64,000 bases of DNA from Cypionkella sp. GTDB taxonomy: Bacteria; Pseudomonadota; Alphaproteobacteria; Rhodobacterales; Rhodobacteraceae. How positions within the stretch are numbered: position 1 is the stretch's first letter; each line of letters starts with the position of its first letter. Both the position numbers and the translations under genes were made by a program. The stretch is from the NCBI RefSeq assembly GCF_030652235.1, contig NZ_JAUSBA010000018.1, positions 90,526 to 154,525 on the forward strand, in the 5' to 3' direction. Below are positions 17,798-24,869 of this stretch, piece by piece. The notes beneath the pieces are model-generated. The model searched no databases. It was not told where the DNA came from and worked only from the letters and a program-made list of their open reading frames with translations.

Positions 17798-18378
17798 GCG
17801 CCTAGCTTTGCCACAAATCCCTTACGAAAGGGAAGGTTCCTTGGCCAAGGGCCTTCGGTAAACCAAAGAAATCCGCCCGTCAAAAGCAAGATCAGAGAAA
17901 CAGCCAACGTCGGAAAGCCATAACGAGCGGCAATGCCAAAAGCGATACCAGCGGCCAATGCGGTCCAACCAAGCAGTTGCAACTTCATTGAAAATGGTTG
18001 GGGCCAAATATGCTCGGGGTCTACCGGACCAAATTCCATAGCACGTAATTCTAAGGTCCGACGATAACCCTCCCGCAGGGCGACGGGAACTATTGTTGGC
18101 GTCAAAAAGATGCGGCACTGGCCAATCGCTTGAGAAAGCATCATCATGTGTAGCGGGCGCAAGCATTGTAGGGCCAGTGCGACAAAGTGACTGGGAACCA
18201 ATGCTTCATTGCTGACGGCTAAGAGATAGAAAAAACGTCTTAGTTCCTCAATGATTTCCAGCTTTACATGGTCAGACAGCGGTTTCCCGCCAAAAAGCCA
18301 TGATGTTGGCAAGATAAGATCATCAACATTGAGCAAATCAACGGCCTGCAACCGCGCCCACAAGGTTTCGTTACGCAT
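17794..18378 (-). CDS. Hypothetical membrane-anchored protein
   Basis: A 194-residue protein upstream of, and overlapping, xseA. The soluble N-terminal part contains EELRRFFYLLAVSNEALVPS and later EGYRRTLELRAMEFG followed by IWP. That spacing loosely recalls proteins with the glycine-rich-domain-associated (GRDP/DUF1399-like) fold, but the histidines of that family are absent, so this is a weak guess. Two C-terminal hydrophobic segments (LLGWTALAAGIAFGIAAR and TLAVSLILLLTGGFLWF) end in a basic tail. Its GC content looks lower than that of its neighbours. Divergent from purD. Confidence 0.65.
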   Translation of the reverse strand: MRNETLWARLQAVDLLNVDDLILPTSWLFGGKPLSDHVKLEIIEELRRFFYLLAVSNEALVPSHFVALALQCLRPLHMMMLSQAIGQCRIFLTPTIVPVALREGYRRTLELRAMEFGPVDPEHIWPQPFSMKLQLLGWTALAAGIAFGIAARYGFPTLAVSLILLLTGGFLWFTEGPWPRNLPFRKGFVAKLGA

Positions 18379-18441
18379 CCTTGCCTCCTGTTGGTGCAGA
18401 CCTTATGACGGCCCTATCCACAAGCCAAGCGGAGGCAGCTT

Positions 18442-19704
18442 ATGAACATCCTTATTCTGGGGTCAGGCGGGCGCGAACATGCTTTGGCTTGGGCGGTGAA
18501 GCAGAACCCGAAGACGGATCGCTTGATCGTGGCTCCGGGGAACGCTGGGATCGCGATGCTGGCGGAATGTGCGGATTTTGACATTCTCGACGGGGCTGCG
18601 GTGGTGGCGTTCTGTGCCGAAAATGCCATTGATTTTGTGATTATCGGGCCGGAAGCTCCACTTGCGGCGGGGGTGGCGGATGCGACGCGGGCGGCAGGAT
18701 TTCTGACATTTGGGCCGAGTGCTGAGGCGGCAAAGTTGGAGGCCTCGAAAGGGTTCACCAAGGAAATCTGCGCCGCTTGCGGCGCGCCTACAGCGGCATA
18801 TGCGCGGTTTACCGAAGCGGGGCCCGCGAAGGATTATATCCGGGCGCAGGGGGCCCCGATTGTCGTCAAGGCCGATGGCTTGGCGGCGGGCAAGGGTGTG
18901 ATTGTGGCTGAGACCGAGGCCGAGGCCCTTGCTGCGATTGACGATATGTTCGGCGGCGAGTTTGGCGCGGCTGGCGCGGAAGTGGTGATTGAGGAGTTTA
19001 TGACCGGCGAGGAGGCCAGTTTCTTCATCCTGACCGATGGCGTGCACGCGTTGCCGATTGGCACGGCGCAGGATCACAAACGGGTGGGCGATGGCGATAC
19101 CGGGCCGAATACCGGTGGCATGGGGGCCTACTCCCCCGCCCCGGTGTTGACCGATGCGGTGGCCCAGCGCGCGATGAATGAGATCATTTTGCCGACGATC
19201 ACAGAGATGGCCCGGCGCGGCACGCCCTATCAGGGGGTGCTTTATGCCGGGCTGATGATCAAGGACGGTCAGGGTCGGCTGGTGGAGTATAACGCGCGGT
19301 TTGGCGACCCTGAGACACAGGTGCTGATGATGCGTCTGGGCGCGCAGGCGTTGGATTTGTTGCTGGCTTGTGCTGAGGGGCGGCTGGATAAAGCGCAGGT
19401 CAACTGGGCGGAGGATCATGCCATTACCGTGGTGATGGCGGCAAAGGGTTATCCGGGGGCGTATCAGAAGGGCTCGGTGATCGAAGGGCTGGAGCGGATG
19501 CCCGAAGACAGCCGTCATATGGCTTTCCATGCCGGCACGGCGATGAAGGACGGTCAGGTTACAGCCAATGGCGGCCGGGTGCTGAACATCACGGCGCGCG
19601 GCGATAGCTTGGCCGATGCGCGCAACCGGGCCTATGCGATGATTGATCTGCTGCACTGGCCAGACGGGTTTTGCCGCTCTGACATCGGCTGGCGGGCCCT
19701 GTAA
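18442..19704 (+). CDS. purD: Phosphoribosylamine-glycine ligase
   Basis: GAR synthetase, the second step of purine synthesis. It is 420 residues, full length. ATP-grasp enzyme: MNILILGSGGREHALAWA at the N-terminus, GPEAPLAAGVAD near 70, KADGLAAGKGV near 150, the ATP-binding DHKRVGDGDTGPNTGGMGAY near 215, and EYNARFGDPETQ near 290, ending in FCRSDIGWRAL. The C-terminus is intact, so the phage next to it has not truncated the gene. Confidence 0.97.
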   Translation: MNILILGSGGREHALAWAVKQNPKTDRLIVAPGNAGIAMLAECADFDILDGAAVVAFCAENAIDFVIIGPEAPLAAGVADATRAAGFLTFGPSAEAAKLEASKGFTKEICAACGAPTAAYARFTEAGPAKDYIRAQGAPIVVKADGLAAGKGVIVAETEAEALAAIDDMFGGEFGAAGAEVVIEEFMTGEEASFFILTDGVHALPIGTAQDHKRVGDGDTGPNTGGMGAYSPAPVLTDAVAQRAMNEIILPTITEMARRGTPYQGVLYAGLMIKDGQGRLVEYNARFGDPETQVLMMRLGAQALDLLLACAEGRLDKAQVNWAEDHAITVVMAAKGYPGAYQKGSVIEGLERMPEDSRHMAFHAGTAMKDGQVTANGGRVLNITARGDSLADARNRAYAMIDLLHWPDGFCRSDIGWRAL

Positions 19705-19821
19705 GCGAATTCCGATGCGGGTTTCGTCGTCTTAGCAATAACCAACAAATATTGATTATTTTACTATTCCAAGCCCCATCTTTGTGATGCAAAATGAGCC
19801 TCAAATCAACCGGGGCAACTT

Positions 19822-20001
19822 ATGACCAATTACCTCCTGAAACCGCTTTTCGAGGATTTCGACACCCGCGCAGCTGTCGCGCGCCGCCATGCTGTTGGTG
19901 GCGTGCTGTCCGAGGCTGACACGCACGGACTCTACCGCCGTGTCGCATCCAATCACGGCTGCACGCCCGAGGATGCTAAACGCTGGATCGAGGGCCGGTG
20001 A
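19822..20001 (+). CDS. Small phage protein, first gene of plus-strand cassette
   Basis: A 59-residue protein (MTNYLLKPLFEDFDTRAAVA...) that I do not recognise. Composition is helical and charged, with no membrane segment; the end DAKRWIEGR is basic. Its TGA overlaps the next ATG (TGATG). It is the first open frame after purD and begins the tightly packed plus-strand cassette. The AT-rich 117 bases before it are the best place for the cassette promoter. Confidence 0.6.
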   Translation: MTNYLLKPLFEDFDTRAAVARRHAVGGVLSEADTHGLYRRVASNHGCTPEDAKRWIEGR

Positions 20002-20225
20002 TGGACGCGGGACATTGGATCACCGCAGCGCTTGCGGCTGTCGTTTTGATCGTCGCGGCCATCGCCCGGAGAAAGCCGCGCACAAGCGATCTGAGCGCCG
20101 GGCAGCAGTATCGGCGGCGTCAGGATTGGCACAAGGCCTCCAAGCCGAATCCCGATTCGGCACCATCGCGCCAAGTGCGCCGCGCCCAAGAGCGGGCAGC
20201 AAAGAAGGGGCGGGCCAATGGCTGA
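20001..20225 (+). CDS. Small phage membrane protein with basic tail
   Basis: A 74-residue protein. Residues 1-24 form one hydrophobic segment (HWITAALAAVVLIVAAIARR), and the rest is strongly basic and polar with Gln, Arg and Lys (RQVRRAQERAAKKGRANG). This suggests a single-pass inner-membrane protein with a cytoplasmic tail. Start ATG 20001 shares one base with the preceding stop. The next gene starts inside its last codons. Function unknown. Confidence 0.6.
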   Translation: MDAGHWITAALAAVVLIVAAIARRKPRTSDLSAGQQYRRRQDWHKASKPNPDSAPSRQVRRAQERAAKKGRANG

Positions 20226-20511
20226 TCAGTGCCAGCATATGAATTTTGGGGCGAATGTCTCGGTCGGTCGGATCACAAAGAGCGAAGGTGCCCCCGTCGA
20301 TTATTTCACGGCTGACGTTCGCATCAAGTGCGCGGACTGCGGCCTGCCCTTTCAGTTTCTCGGACTGGAGGCGGGCATGGATACACAGGGCGCGCGAGTT
20401 AGCGTCGATGGCCTTGAGGCTCGCTTGGCTGTTTGCCCGCAAGGGGCTGAACTGTCGCCGTTTGACCGGGTGATCGTCCGCATTGGTGGGGTGGGCCCGC
20501 GTCATGGCTGA
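20218..20511 (+). CDS. Conserved phage protein with CxxC pair
   Basis: A 97-residue protein. It contains ADVRIKCADCGLPFQFLGL, a cysteine pair (KCADC) within a sequence I have seen in phage proteins of alphaproteobacteria, and an additional N-terminal Cys/His (DQCQHMNF) that could complete a zinc site. Function unknown. It overlaps the previous gene by eight bases and the DUF5131 gene by eight, which argues for a co-translated cassette. Confidence 0.65.
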   Translation: MADQCQHMNFGANVSVGRITKSEGAPVDYFTADVRIKCADCGLPFQFLGLEAGMDTQGARVSVDGLEARLAVCPQGAELSPFDRVIVRIGGVGPRHG

Positions 20512-21352
20512 GAACTCAAACATCGAGTGGACCAAACACACTTTTAATCCCCACATCGGCTGCACGAAGGTCGGGCCGGGCTGCGATCATTGCTACGCCG
20601 AGGTGTGGGATGCGCGCGGGCTGCAACAGGCCGAAACCCGCTGGGGTCCACATGCGCAGCGCACCCGCACCAGCGCAGCCAACTGGCGGAAACCGATTGC
20701 TTGGAACAAAGCTGCGGCTGCCCTTGGTGAGTTTCATCGCGTGTTCTGCGCGTCTCTTGCTGACGTGTTCGACAACCACACCAGCATTCAGCCCCAATGG
20801 CGGCGCGACCTCGGCGCGCTGATCGAAGCAACACCCAACCTGATCTGGATGCTGTTGACCAAGCGTATCGGCAATGCCCGCCAATACCTCGCGATGATGT
20901 TTCCCAATGGCGTTCCCAAAAACGTCTGGCTGGGCGCAACAGTGGTCAATCAGGAAGAAGCTGACCGCGACATTCCTAAACTGATCGCCACGCCAGCCAG
21001 CATCCGCTTTCTTTCGATGGAGCCGCTTCTTGGTCCGGTGGATCTGCGCGGTGTCACCGTCGCGCATGGCATCAATGCGATGTGGCCGGTCGATCTGGTG
21101 ATCGTCGGCGGCGAGAGTGGCAAAGGCGCGCGGCCATGCGACCCGCAATGGGTTCGCCCGATCCGCGATCAATGCGTTGCCGCTGGGGTGGCATTCCACT
21201 TCAAGCAGTGGGGCAACTGGCATTCTGACGCCCTGCGCTTCACCGATATGCAGGGTCGCTGCCCGCCGCCAGATATGAACATCGGCAAGAAGGCTGCCGG
21301 CCGAACGCTCGACGGTCGCACATGGGATGAAATGCCAGTGGTGGCCGCATGA
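20504..21352 (+). CDS. DUF5131 (phage Gp37/Gp68) family protein
   Basis: A 282-residue protein of the phage Gp37/Gp68 family (DUF5131). ATG 20504 gives MAENSNIEWTKHTFNPHIGC. The three-cysteine motif GCTKVGPGCDHCYAE follows directly, then conserved blocks FCASLADVFDN, LLTKRIGNARQYL, FLSMEPLLGPVDL and VGGESGKGARPCDPQWVR. The family has a radical-SAM-like cysteine pattern, but its reaction is not established. Relatives often sit beside TcmP (three-Cys-motif partner), which is not seen here. Stop overlaps the next ATG (ATGA). Confidence 0.88.
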   Translation: MAENSNIEWTKHTFNPHIGCTKVGPGCDHCYAEVWDARGLQQAETRWGPHAQRTRTSAANWRKPIAWNKAAAALGEFHRVFCASLADVFDNHTSIQPQWRRDLGALIEATPNLIWMLLTKRIGNARQYLAMMFPNGVPKNVWLGATVVNQEEADRDIPKLIATPASIRFLSMEPLLGPVDLRGVTVAHGINAMWPVDLVIVGGESGKGARPCDPQWVRPIRDQCVAAGVAFHFKQWGNWHSDALRFTDMQGRCPPPDMNIGKKAAGRTLDGRTWDEMPVVAA

Positions 21353-21646
21353 TCCCGCAAACCGATCAATGGGATGAAACCCTGCGCGGCAAGAAAATGT
21401 CGGCCGCCACAGGCAAGGTGATCTTCAAATATCAGATGCCGGTGCTGGAGCAATTCACCATGAGGCTGCCAAAGGGCGCGGAAATCATCCGCATGGCCGA
21501 TCAGGGCGGCATGTTCTGGCTCTGGGCCGTGGTGGATACCCGCCTGCCAGACGAGGACCGGCCTGTTCTATCGCGGCTTCTGCGCCGTCCATGTCCAACA
21601 AGAGTTGGGGCTCTACATCTTCGAGGATCTCACAAATGCGGACTGA
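21349..21646 (+). pseudogene. DUF7352-type phage protein, frameshifted
   Basis: Frame 1 from ATG 21349 reads well to VVDTRLPDEDR with the family-like FKYQMPVLEQFTM and MFWLWAVV. After that, frame 1 continues as unrelated Cys/Trp-rich sequence to 21756. The expected C-terminus (FCAVHVQQELGLYIFEDL) is found in another frame and ends at TGA 21646, where it overlaps the next gene start as phage genes normally do. About 15 to 20 residues of the middle also look absent. I read this as a deletion that shifted the frame. Confidence 0.65.
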
Positions 21647-22301
21647 TGCAATCTACGGCAGCCTCCCTGTCGATCTGGGCTTGGTCGATATTTCGCCAGT
21701 GGAGCAGATGGCTTGGCTTTACTGCCCGATCAAGCTGCCCAGTCAGTTGGTGGTGACGATGCCGCCAAATCTGTGGCAGTTCATGCCGATCATCAACGCG
21801 GTGATCGACGATGTGGTCGATACCGACGCCGATCTGTGGCCCGACAGCTATGTCTATCTGACGGCAAAGCGCCTTTGGGTAACTGCGGACAGCCCCGGCA
21901 ATCGTCCCGGATGGCACTCTGACGGTTTCCTGACCGATGATCTGAATTACATCTGGTCGGACGGAAATCCGACTGTGTTCTGGTCGCGCGAAACGCAGAA
22001 GGTGAGCTTCATCGCCGATCATGTTGGATCGATTCCAGAAATGGAATTGATCTGCGAAACTGATCGCTTCCGGCACCACATCTATTCCAACAAGCACCTT
22101 CTGCGGCTTGATCAGACCGTGATGCACAGGGTTGGGCCCGTCGCAAACCCCGGATTCCGCAGCTTCGTCAAGGTGTCGGTGGCGAAGGATCTCTATGCGC
22201 TCGAGGGCAACTCAATCAACCACGGATTGCCCATCGGCGGCAGGTATCAGGCCCGTGCTGAGGTGCGAAATAATCCGGCTGGCCGGAGTGATGCGCTATG
22301 A
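21636..22301 (+). CDS. Putative 2-oxoglutarate/Fe(II)-dependent dioxygenase
   Basis: A 221-residue phage protein from ATG 21636 (MRTDAIYGSLPVDLG). It contains GWHSDGF, an HxD pair near residue 98, and MHRVGPVANPGFRSF near 168-182, giving a distal His and an Arg at the spacing of double-stranded beta-helix 2OG oxygenases. Between them, TVFWSRETQKVSFIAD and beta-rich sequence fit the fold. This is motif inference only. A DNA- or nucleotide-modifying role would fit the neighbouring ASCH protein, but no substrate can be named. It overlaps the preceding gene by 11 bases and the next by four. Confidence 0.5.
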   Translation: MRTDAIYGSLPVDLGLVDISPVEQMAWLYCPIKLPSQLVVTMPPNLWQFMPIINAVIDDVVDTDADLWPDSYVYLTAKRLWVTADSPGNRPGWHSDGFLTDDLNYIWSDGNPTVFWSRETQKVSFIADHVGSIPEMELICETDRFRHHIYSNKHLLRLDQTVMHRVGPVANPGFRSFVKVSVAKDLYALEGNSINHGLPIGGRYQARAEVRNNPAGRSDAL

Positions 22302-22726
22302 GCGCGCTTCCGCAACTCGCCCTGTCGATCCGCCAGCCGTGGGCATGGGCGATCATCAACGCCGGCAAAGACATCGAGAACCGCTCTTGGCCGACCAAGC
22401 AGCGCGGGCCGATCTGCATCCATGCCGCCAAGGGCATGACGAAAGATGAATATTCCGATGCAAATCGCTTCATCCAGCGGAATGTGGGGGCCGTCGATCA
22501 GGTATGGCTTAACCGCTGGCTTGGAGTGACAGCTGCGGAGTTTCTGCTAGATCGCGGTGGCATCATTGGAACGGCTGAAATCGTGGACTGCGTTGAGGCA
22601 AGCGACAGCCCGTGGTTCTTTGGCACCTATGGCTTCGTTCTGCGCAATGTGCAGCCCGTCGAGTTTATCCCGGTCAAGGGGGCGCTCGGCTTCTTCGACT
22701 GGCGCAAGCAGATGGTGGCTGCATGA
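22298..22726 (+). CDS. ASCH-domain protein
   Basis: A 142-residue protein with the ASCH (PUA-like) fold signature: LALSIRQPWAWAIINAGKDIENRSW at the start, then RGPICIHAAKGM, GIIGTAEIVDCVE and PWFFGTYGFVLRNVQPVEFIPVKGALGFF. ASCH proteins bind RNA or modified nucleosides, and some phage members act on tRNA-like or nucleotide substrates. The exact target here is unknown. It is coupled by ATGA overlaps to the genes on both sides. Confidence 0.88.
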   Translation: MSALPQLALSIRQPWAWAIINAGKDIENRSWPTKQRGPICIHAAKGMTKDEYSDANRFIQRNVGAVDQVWLNRWLGVTAAEFLLDRGGIIGTAEIVDCVEASDSPWFFGTYGFVLRNVQPVEFIPVKGALGFFDWRKQMVAA

Positions 22727-22920
22727 TCGAAGATCCCTGGCACCCCATCGTCACCGTCCAGCTTTCCGGCAGCATCACCGCACAAGGGCCGACCGTCGAG
22801 GAAGCCGATGTGCGCCGCCAAAGCCTACCCACCGATATGCACGGAAAGCTGGCGGTGCGGACCGGCGAAAACACGGTTGCCGTTGGCAGGCCGATTCAGA
22901 AAATGAGGAAGCCATCATGA
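22723..22920 (+). CDS. Small phage protein
   Basis: A 65-residue protein (MIEDPWHPIVTVQLSGSITA...) overlapping the ASCH gene stop (ATGA) and the next start (ATGA). It is predicted soluble and mildly basic at the end (PIQKMRKPS). No recognised domain. Confidence 0.6.
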   Translation: MIEDPWHPIVTVQLSGSITAQGPTVEEADVRRQSLPTDMHGKLAVRTGENTVAVGRPIQKMRKPS

Positions 22921-23321
22921 CTTCCACCCCCGATCCCGCCCTAGCCGCGCGGTCCCTGTCGGCGCTTGAGAAAATCCAGCAATTCCCGAAGCAACAACCT
23001 GTGACCCGCGCCGCGATCAATCCGGAAACGATTTGGATATACCCCGAGCAAGGCGATCCCGGCGCTGGCGAATGGTTTTGTGCCGCAGAGGTTGATAAGC
23101 CGGAAGCATCCGCAGCCATCCAATACATGCGCGTCGATCTGCATAACGCCGCCGTGCAAGCCGCCGTGGCGAAGGCGGTGGAGGCGGAACGGGAGGCGTG
23201 TGCAAGGATTGCGCGCGGGCTTCGTGATCAATGGCGATGCGCAAACGGCTTCGAAGGCTTTGCGACCGGGGCCAAGATCATAGATGATGCCATCCGCGCC
23301 CGCAAAGGAGATGCGCTGTGA
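22917..23321 (+). CDS. Phage protein of unknown function
   Basis: A 134-residue protein starting MTSTPDPALAARSLSALEKI. It contains an acidic middle (YPEQGDPGAGEWFCAAEVDK) and a C-terminal helix typical of short phage accessory proteins (VAKAVEAEREACARIARGL, then AKIIDDAIRARKG), a layout common in phage-encoded Ead/Ea22-like proteins. No function assigned. Coupled to both neighbours by ATGA and GTGA overlaps. Confidence 0.65.
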   Translation: MTSTPDPALAARSLSALEKIQQFPKQQPVTRAAINPETIWIYPEQGDPGAGEWFCAAEVDKPEASAAIQYMRVDLHNAAVQAAVAKAVEAEREACARIARGLRDQWRCANGFEGFATGAKIIDDAIRARKGDAL

Positions 23322-23440
23322 AGGACACCATCGCCATAATTCTGCTGCTGACATTTCTCTACTTCGTCGGTGATCCGGCCGCACTCGGGAGAATGGCTGC
23401 ATCGGTTCGTAACGGTTTCAACAGCGAGGCCACCCCATGA
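23318..23440 (+). CDS. 40-residue single-pass membrane protein
   Basis: GTG 23318 overlaps the previous stop (GTGA). The protein is MKDTIAIILLLTFLYFVGDP followed by a short polar tail ending in NSEATP. A single hydrophobic segment spans residues 4-17. Its TGA overlaps the next ATG. The overlap on both sides is the main evidence that it is real. Confidence 0.55.
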   Translation: MKDTIAIILLLTFLYFVGDPAALGRMAASVRNGFNSEATP

Positions 23441-23631
23441 CCCACCCACAGACCGCCGCGATGCAAGAACTACGCCAGATGATCTATGAAATGCGGATTG
23501 AGCAGGCCAAACTGCGCCCCGTTCTGCGCGATTACTCAGCCAAGATGAGGGCTAACATGCGGCAGGATGGACCGACAGGTTTTGTCATGCTGCGCCTATC
23601 TGACCTGATCGCAGACACGGAGGGGCGGTGA
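23437..23631 (+). CDS. Small helical phage protein
   Basis: A 64-residue, probably all-helical protein (MTHPQTAAMQELRQMIYEMR...), with heptad-like Leu/Met spacing that suggests a short coiled coil. It starts inside the previous stop (ATGA) and ends in the next start. No family recognised. Confidence 0.6.
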   Translation: MTHPQTAAMQELRQMIYEMRIEQAKLRPVLRDYSAKMRANMRQDGPTGFVMLRLSDLIADTEGR

Positions 23632-23858
23632 TGTGGACTGAAACTGTTGACGCGCTGCCAATTAAACCCGGAAAAAGCAGCTACGAGCAAATCTGCTGCC
23701 TGATCTATGTGAATGGCGCATATGAAGTTGCGGTTTGGAACTGCGAACACGATTGCTGGGATGATGCTGAAGGCGATGATTTCCGCTATCACCCCAAGCA
23801 GCCGCGTTGCTGGATGCCGCTCGATGCCCCGCCCCCAACACCGCAGGAGACGCCTTAG
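23631..23858 (+). CDS. Small phage protein, DUF551-like
   Basis: A 75-residue protein: MWTETVDALPIKPGKSSYEQ, then VWNCEHDCWDDAEGDDF and the end RCWMPLDAPPPTP. The Trp-x-P-Leu ending and general shape resemble small phage DUF551 proteins (WMPLPEPP endings). Last gene of the cassette. Its TAG shares three bases with the TAA of the oppositely transcribed spanin gene (TTAG), so the two transcription units meet with no spacer. Confidence 0.65.
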   Translation: MWTETVDALPIKPGKSSYEQICCLIYVNGAYEVAVWNCEHDCWDDAEGDDFRYHPKQPRCWMPLDAPPPTPQETP

Positions 23859-24049
23859 CCGCGCGCCACGCACATGCCGAGGTTAGCCCGATCACGGCCC
23901 CAGAACACCTCAATCTCTGCATCGTCCATCGCGCGCGGCGGTAGCACTTGCGGGCCGGGGATAGGCGGAAGATCAGGGCTTGGAATATTCGTTGAGCCGC
24001 AGGACGCGAGAAGCAGGCAGGCAAGCATGGCTTTGGACAGGTTCAGCAC
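23855..24049 (-). CDS. Outer spanin lipoprotein (Rz1-like)
   Basis: A 64-residue lipoprotein: signal ending in the lipobox LLASC (Cys at residue 17), then the proline-rich stretch PSPDLPPIPGPQVLPP typical of Rz1. It is exported and lipid-anchored in the outer membrane, where it joins the inner spanin for the last step of lysis. It starts within the inner-spanin gene in a different frame and overlaps it by 77 bases. Confidence 0.85.
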   Translation of the reverse strand: MLNLSKAMLACLLLASCGSTNIPSPDLPPIPGPQVLPPRAMDDAEIEVFWGRDRANLGMCVARG

Positions 24050-24257
24050 GGGCTTGATCCTCTAGGGCTAGGGCGAATTGGCGCGCGTCCACCTCTGCGG
24101 TCAGGATTTCGCGCTGTTTGATCGCGGTGCGCTCTGCGGATTCCAGAGCGGCGGCTACATGGCCCGCCTCGCAGTCTGAGCCACCCTTATGGTATCCAGC
24201 GCCGAAGGCCATCAGAACGGCCCCCAGCGCGCCCAGAATGAGCCAAGGCCGCATCAT
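23973..24257 (-). CDS. Inner spanin (Rz-like)
   Basis: A 94-residue protein with one N-terminal membrane anchor (LILGALGAVLMAFGAGY) and then a helical periplasmic part (ALESAERTAIKQREILTAEV). This fits an inner-membrane spanin. ATG 24257 overlaps the endolysin stop (ATGA). The C-terminal 77 bases also encode the start of the outer spanin in another frame. Confidence 0.8.
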   Translation of the reverse strand: MMRPWLILGALGAVLMAFGAGYHKGGSDCEAGHVAAALESAERTAIKQREILTAEVDARQFALALEDQARAEPVQSHACLPASRVLRLNEYSKP

Positions 24258-24745
24258 GCTTCGTTTTTCGACACAGCCGCGCCGCGCTTAAGCACTGGCA
24301 GCGGGATCTTGGGGTTAGCATAGGTCGAGGGCCAGCGGATTGCCTTGCACCGATCCTTTGCAATCCAAGTGCGAGAGATACTGTCACCCTGATTGCCGCC
24401 GAGGACGCAGTAATTGTCAGCATCCTGCCCGACCAGCACGCCGATGTGCCCGCCTGTGGGTCGCTTGAACGCGGCGAACGCACCATAGAGCGGCATGCAG
24501 GAGACACCAAGATATGACCAATTCAGCGCCCAATACGGGTTGCGACCCAGATCGCCGGGCCGGGGCTCTTTCGGCAGCGCCAGATAAAGCGCGGTGTCAG
24601 CGGCATCGCCGCACCACGGCAGCTTTGCAGGATCGCCCAGCGTCTTGCCATCCGACCGCAGCCACTTCGCCAACTTGTCGTGGTCGCGGGCCTCATGCCA
24701 GCCCAGCACCTTCTCAAGCTCGGTTATCCAAGGAAGTTGCTGCAT
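24254..24745 (-). CDS. Endolysin, TIGR02594/CHAP-like peptidoglycan hydrolase
   Basis: A 163-residue cell-wall hydrolase. ATG 24745 (MQQLPWITELEKVLGWHEAR) has GGAG six bases upstream. Catalytic motifs of the NlpC/P60-like group: Cys in KLPWCGDAADTAL near 48, His in GGHIGVLVGQD near 100, and the following NYCVLGGNQGDSISR. No signal peptide, so it needs the adjacent holin. Followed by the spanin pair, completing a holin - endolysin - spanin module. Confidence 0.88.
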   Translation of the reverse strand: MQQLPWITELEKVLGWHEARDHDKLAKWLRSDGKTLGDPAKLPWCGDAADTALYLALPKEPRPGDLGRNPYWALNWSYLGVSCMPLYGAFAAFKRPTGGHIGVLVGQDADNYCVLGGNQGDSISRTWIAKDRCKAIRWPSTYANPKIPLPVLKRGAAVSKNEA

Positions 24746-24746
24746 G

Positions 24747-24869
24747 TCAGGCTCCAATCAGGGGCAGGAAAAGGATGATCAGGGAGAAAACGCATCCCCA
24801 TGTTAGACGGTGCAAGAAATCGTCAATGTCCGAGCTGCTGTCGCGGCGGATCTTGCGCAGATCAAACAT
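24747..24869 (-). CDS. 40-residue single-pass membrane protein in lysis cassette
   Basis: Starts at ATG 24869, inside the 3' end of the holin gene, with GGGGGA about eight bases upstream, and ends one base before the endolysin ATG. Sequence MFDLRKIRRDSSSDIDDF is followed by the hydrophobic segment GCVFSLIILFLPLIGA at the C-terminus. The N-in, basic and charged layout could be a second holin, a holin regulator or a small antiholin. Its position is suggestive, but it may be silent. Confidence 0.6.
   Translation of the reverse strand: MFDLRKIRRDSSSDIDDFLHRLTWGCVFSLIILFLPLIGA

Noticed and set aside
19705..19821. tRNA gene as attachment site
   Set aside because: No cloverleaf or GTTCGAATC-type T-arm is visible near the boundary. 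I found no tRNA or rRNA in the window.
21591..21636. Earlier start for the putative dioxygenase
   Set aside because: The extra residues are a shifted reading of the DUF7352 C-terminal code; ATG 21636 overlaps that gene's natural stop.
20504..22726. Complete anti-phage defence system in the cassette
   Set aside because: DUF5131 is present without its common partner TcmP, and no toxin, nuclease or sensor pair is recognisable, so a defence claim would be speculation.
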